NCBI GenBank assembly: GCA_964629475.1 | Contig: CAZVQW010000025.1 | Span: forward strand, 1-34,274 | Reading direction: 5' to 3' | Length of the DNA stretch: 34,274 nucleotides | Source of the DNA: SMWD01 sp964629475 | GTDB taxonomy: Bacteria; Pseudomonadota; Gammaproteobacteria; Steroidobacterales; GCA-2729495 | In this document: in pieces, positions 31,857 to 34,274 of the stretch | How positions within the stretch are numbered: position 1 is the first letter of the stretch | Layout: every line of letters begins with the position of its first letter | Translations under genes and position numbers: made by a program | The notes under the pieces: generated by a model | Told to the model about the DNA's origin: nothing | The model's input: the letters and a program-made list of their open reading frames with translations, nothing else | Databases searched by the model: none

Positions 31857-32447
31857 TTATGTTTTCCCAAACAAAGCCTGATCAATCACATCACACAGGC
31901 AGTGAATCACGACGAGGTGAACTTCCTGAATCCGCGCTGTACGTTCATCCGGGACCCGTATCTCGATATCGTTGGCGCCAAGCTCACGACCGATCGTGCC
32001 GCCGTCGCGGCCGGTCAGAGCGACGACCGTCATGTCTCGTTCGTGCGCAGCCTCTACTGCTGCCAGGACATTAGCAGAATTGCCGGAAGTCGAGATTGCC
32101 AGCAGGCAGTCTGCCGGGTTTCCGAGTGCCGTAACCTGTTTTGAGAAAATCATCTCATAGGCATAGTCATTAGCGATTGCCGTCAGCGTCGCGCTGTCGG
32201 TGGTCAGTGCAATCGCCGGCAGGCCGGGCCGTTCCATCTCGAACCGATTCAGCAATTCTGCAGAAAAATGCTGGGCGTCACCGGCAGAGCCGCCGTTTCC
32301 GCAGCTCAGGATCTTGCCGCCGGTACGCAGAACGGACACCATCAGGTCGGCAGCCGCGGCGATGTTGGGCGTCAGTTCCGTGCTCGCGCGCTGCTTGACG
32401 GCGATGCTGTCTTCGAAATGTTGCGTGATCCGGTCAGTTGCAGGCAT
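31857..32447 (-). CDS. diaA: SIS-domain protein, DiaA (or phosphoheptose isomerase-like)
   Basis: By context this is DiaA, which binds DnaA and promotes timely replication initiation; the fold is shared with GmhA, the sedoheptulose 7-phosphate isomerase. ATG 32447 is preferred over ATG 32471 because AGGGGG lies 8 bases upstream and it gives 196 residues, the length of E. coli DiaA. Motifs are CGNGGSAGDAQHFSAELLNRF, ISTSGNSANVL and QEVHLVVIHCLCDVID. The Glu and His used for isomerase catalysis in GmhA appear to be present, so enzymatic activity cannot be excluded. The order lpoA-yraN-diaA is the standard one and favours DiaA. Confidence 0.85.
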   Translation of the reverse strand: MPATDRITQHFEDSIAVKQRASTELTPNIAAAADLMVSVLRTGGKILSCGNGGSAGDAQHFSAELLNRFEMERPGLPAIALTTDSATLTAIANDYAYEMIFSKQVTALGNPADCLLAISTSGNSANVLAAVEAAHERDMTVVALTGRDGGTIGRELGANDIEIRVPDERTARIQEVHLVVIHCLCDVIDQALFGKT

Positions 32448-32490
32448 ATACCGTTCCCCCTGGTTATTCATGGGTGATTAATGCGGTGAT

Positions 32491-32871
32491 TCATACGTCG
32501 GTCAAGTCGTCCAGTGTAAACGCACCGGCTATCCAGCGAATATCCGGAGTACAAAGTTTACCCGCAAGTCCGACGACGTCGAAACGCACCGGTGCGTTTC
32601 GGTAGGCCGGGTATCTGCGGATAAAATGTTTCGTCGCGATGACAATTTTGCGCTGTTTTGTCGCCGAAATCGATGCAATCGGGCCGCCAAATCCGGTCCG
32701 GCACCGGTAGCGAATCTCCACGATGACCAATCGTTCCGCATCGAGCATCACCAGATCGAGTTCGCCGTAACGGCATCGGTAGTTGGCGGCCACGGTCGTC
32801 AGGCCGCGGTCAGTCAGGAAGCGGCGGGCTAGTCGTTCGGCAACACGGCCGTTGTCGATGTGGCGGGCCAG
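32491..32871 (-). CDS. yraN: YraN family (UPF0102) endonuclease-like protein, non-standard start
   Basis: Small protein with a nuclease-like fold (the GELDLV and VEIRYR motifs, as in Holliday-junction resolvases); its function is unknown. The core ANYRCRYGELDLVMLD and FGGPIASISATKQRKI is clear. The conserved N-terminal helix (GRVAERLARRFLTDRGL) is encoded upstream of the only usual start codon, GTG 32793, so the true start must be further up. Between that GTG and the in-frame TGA there is no ATG, GTG or TTG; CTG 32871 and ATC 32859 are the nearest choices, and I used the CTG. It overlaps the end of lpoA by about 43 bases. Confidence 0.85.
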   Translation of the reverse strand: MARHIDNGRVAERLARRFLTDRGLTTVAANYRCRYGELDLVMLDAERLVIVEIRYRCRTGFGGPIASISATKQRKIVIATKHFIRRYPAYRNAPVRFDVVGLAGKLCTPDIRWIAGAFTLDDLTDV

Positions 32872-34274
32872 GTGTCGTGCCAGGCGTTGTGCAATTCTGC
32901 GCTGTCAGTGAATCGTTGCTGTTTGGCGATCGGATCCATCAGTATCGGTTTGCCGCGCTGAATCTTCGCCCATGGCAGGCGGCGCAGGATTCGATTACGG
33001 TCGTCGAAATACAGTGTCCCGGTCATGCCCTCTATTTCCTGATCATTGCTGCCCGAATTGACGATGGGAATCAACCGGTAAGCATCGAAGCCCAGCGCAT
33101 AGAGTCGCGATCGGCGTTCCGACTGGTCAGGCCAGTATTCGGTCAGCGTCTCACGGACATCGAGCGACAGGCCGTCGGGTGCAATGACCCACGGGGCATC
33201 CGGAAACATGATGCCGTTCAGGTCAGAATTGTTGCGCGAGCCCTCCTGGTAGATTGCGGATGTCGAGTACGTCGGCACCGCGCCGGCGTAATGAAAGCGC
33301 AATTGCGGCCGGATTAATTTGCCGGTCGTTGCGCGTGCTGCCAGGAAGATTAGATCGATATCTTCGCGACGTCGCGGCTCATATTCGAACTGAATGCCCA
33401 TATTTGCGCTGAGCCGGTCGCGGCGCGCACGGCTCTCGTCGATCAGCAGCAGGCGCTGGATGCTGCCCGAAAAGTCCGGGGAGCCGGGATCATAGAGGCG
33501 ATAATCAAGAATCTGCCCGCCCCGAGCCTGCAGTTCCGCCCTGAAACTTGCCAACAGTCGTTTTCCCCAGTCATTGTTTGGCGCCAGCGCCAGAGCACGA
33601 TATTGGCCCAGTGCCGTCGCACGCTTTGCGACCTGTCGGGCTTCATCTTCGGGTGACAGGGAAAACTGGTAAAATCCGACGGAGCGTGAATATTGTTCAG
33701 GAAGGAAATTCAATGTCAGCGTCGGTGTCGTGATTCCGGTGGCCGCGAGTTCCTGAACTTTTTCTTTCAGCAGAGGGCCGATAATGAAATCCGCTCCATC
33801 GCTGACTGCTTGAGCGTACGTGCGGGCCGTGCCGGTTACATCGAGGTCATAAAAACTGATCTGCGGACGCGCACCCAGATCGGTGGGCAGGTAATGGGCC
33901 GCGAGTAGCCCGTCACGCACTGCCCGGGCCGCGTACTTCTGCCGGCCGGACAATGGCAACAATACGGCGATTCGCTGTGGATATTCGATCATGGCCGGCA
34001 GGCGCTGCAGAATCGATGGTACGAGCGCACTGTTGGCCGGGTGATTGAAATAGCTGGACTGCCACGAACGCAGGGCCGTGCGCATCGATGCCGGGCTGGT
34101 TCGCTGCGTCCATGCAATTTGTCCCAGATCCAGCCAGCCTGACAGGACACGGTCTGCATTTCTATCGACCGCCAATGCGCCGCCCCATGTCTGGTAGCTT
34201 TCCCATAGATTTGTTTGGTGGGCGAGGATGTCGTCGCTGTCCTCGAGCCAGGTTTCGCGCTCGATCAGGGTATT
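32829..34274 (-). CDS. lpoA: Penicillin-binding protein activator LpoA (LppC family), N-terminus cut by window edge
   Basis: Outer-membrane lipoprotein that reaches through the peptidoglycan to stimulate PBP1A. The frame is open to the right edge, so the lipoprotein signal and part of the N-terminal TPR-like domain are missing; 481 residues are present. The remaining N-domain (LIERETWLE, LWESYQTWG, SGWLDLGQIA) leads into the periplasmic-binding-protein-like C-domain: RIAVLLPLSGRQKYAARAVRDG, DGADFIIGPLLKEKVQEL, LALAPNNDWGKRLL, and LNGIMFPDAPW. It is followed by yraN and diaA in the conserved order. Confidence 0.93.
   Translation of the reverse strand, partial: NTLIERETWLEDSDDILAHQTNLWESYQTWGGALAVDRNADRVLSGWLDLGQIAWTQRTSPASMRTALRSWQSSYFNHPANSALVPSILQRLPAMIEYPQRIAVLLPLSGRQKYAARAVRDGLLAAHYLPTDLGARPQISFYDLDVTGTARTYAQAVSDGADFIIGPLLKEKVQELAATGITTPTLTLNFLPEQYSRSVGFYQFSLSPEDEARQVAKRATALGQYRALALAPNNDWGKRLLASFRAELQARGGQILDYRLYDPGSPDFSGSIQRLLLIDESRARRDRLSANMGIQFEYEPRRREDIDLIFLAARATTGKLIRPQLRFHYAGAVPTYSTSAIYQEGSRNNSDLNGIMFPDAPWVIAPDGLSLDVRETLTEYWPDQSERRSRLYALGFDAYRLIPIVNSGSNDQEIEGMTGTLYFDDRNRILRRLPWAKIQRGKPILMDPIAKQQRFTDSAELHNAWHDTWPATSTTAVLPND

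Noticed and set aside
1..34274. CRISPR arrays, tRNA genes, prophage, toxin-antitoxin or defence systems
   Set aside because: No regularly spaced repeats, no cloverleaf sequences, and no recognisable mobile or defence genes were seen on either strand.

Overview
The window is about 34 kb of a gammaproteobacterial chromosome (GC-rich, densely packed, few intergenic gaps). The assignment rests on gene neighbourhoods typical of that class: yrbG-kdsD-kdsC-lptC-lptA-lptB-rpoN-hpf-rapZ, ibaG-murA, sspA-sspB, and lpoA-yraN-diaA. I see no phage, plasmid, insertion sequence, CRISPR array, rRNA or tRNA. Most of it is housekeeping DNA, and the unusual points are local: gene losses inside conserved operons, a long intergenic palindrome, a likely microprotein and non-standard start codons.

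Region 1 (1-5243). A membrane pyrophosphatase (hppA, cut by the left edge) lies downstream of a PPi-dependent phosphofructokinase (pfp), so glycolytic phosphorylation and proton pumping are linked through pyrophosphate. Adenylate kinase (adk) is divergent from pfp and convergent with ribonuclease D (rnd). A small integral membrane protein of unknown function follows. Region 2 (5257-8615). This holds the murein tripeptide ligase mpl, a rubredoxin, and on the other strand a CpdA-like cyclic-nucleotide phosphodiesterase overlapping a TraB/GumN-family lipoprotein.

Region 3 (8735-11373) is the S-adenosylmethionine cycle pair metK-ahcY, ended by a perfect 13-bp hairpin. Region 4 (11581-18977) is a carbon-metabolism operon read the other way: transketolase, GAPDH, phosphoglycerate kinase, a ~170-bp imperfect palindrome, pyruvate kinase, a 37-residue single-helix microprotein overlapping both neighbours, and a transporter resembling the ATP/ADP (NTT) translocase family. 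The aldolase gene that often follows pyk is absent. A patatin-like phospholipase follows and converges with the Mg2+ transporter mgtE.

Region 5 (21760-28790) is the envelope and nitrogen-sigma operon, read leftwards: Na+/Ca2+ exchanger, Kdo synthesis (kdsD, kdsC), LPS transport (lptC, lptA, lptB), sigma-54 (rpoN), ribosome hibernation factor (hpf) and the RNase adapter rapZ. The ptsN and npr genes usually found here are missing. Region 6 (28879-34274) holds ibaG-murA (without the mla operon that normally separates it from yrbG), the ClpXP accessory pair sspA-sspB, a REP-like palindrome, and diaA-yraN-lpoA, with lpoA cut by the right edge. Two genes, kdsC and yraN, have no ATG, GTG or TTG codon upstream of residues the families require.
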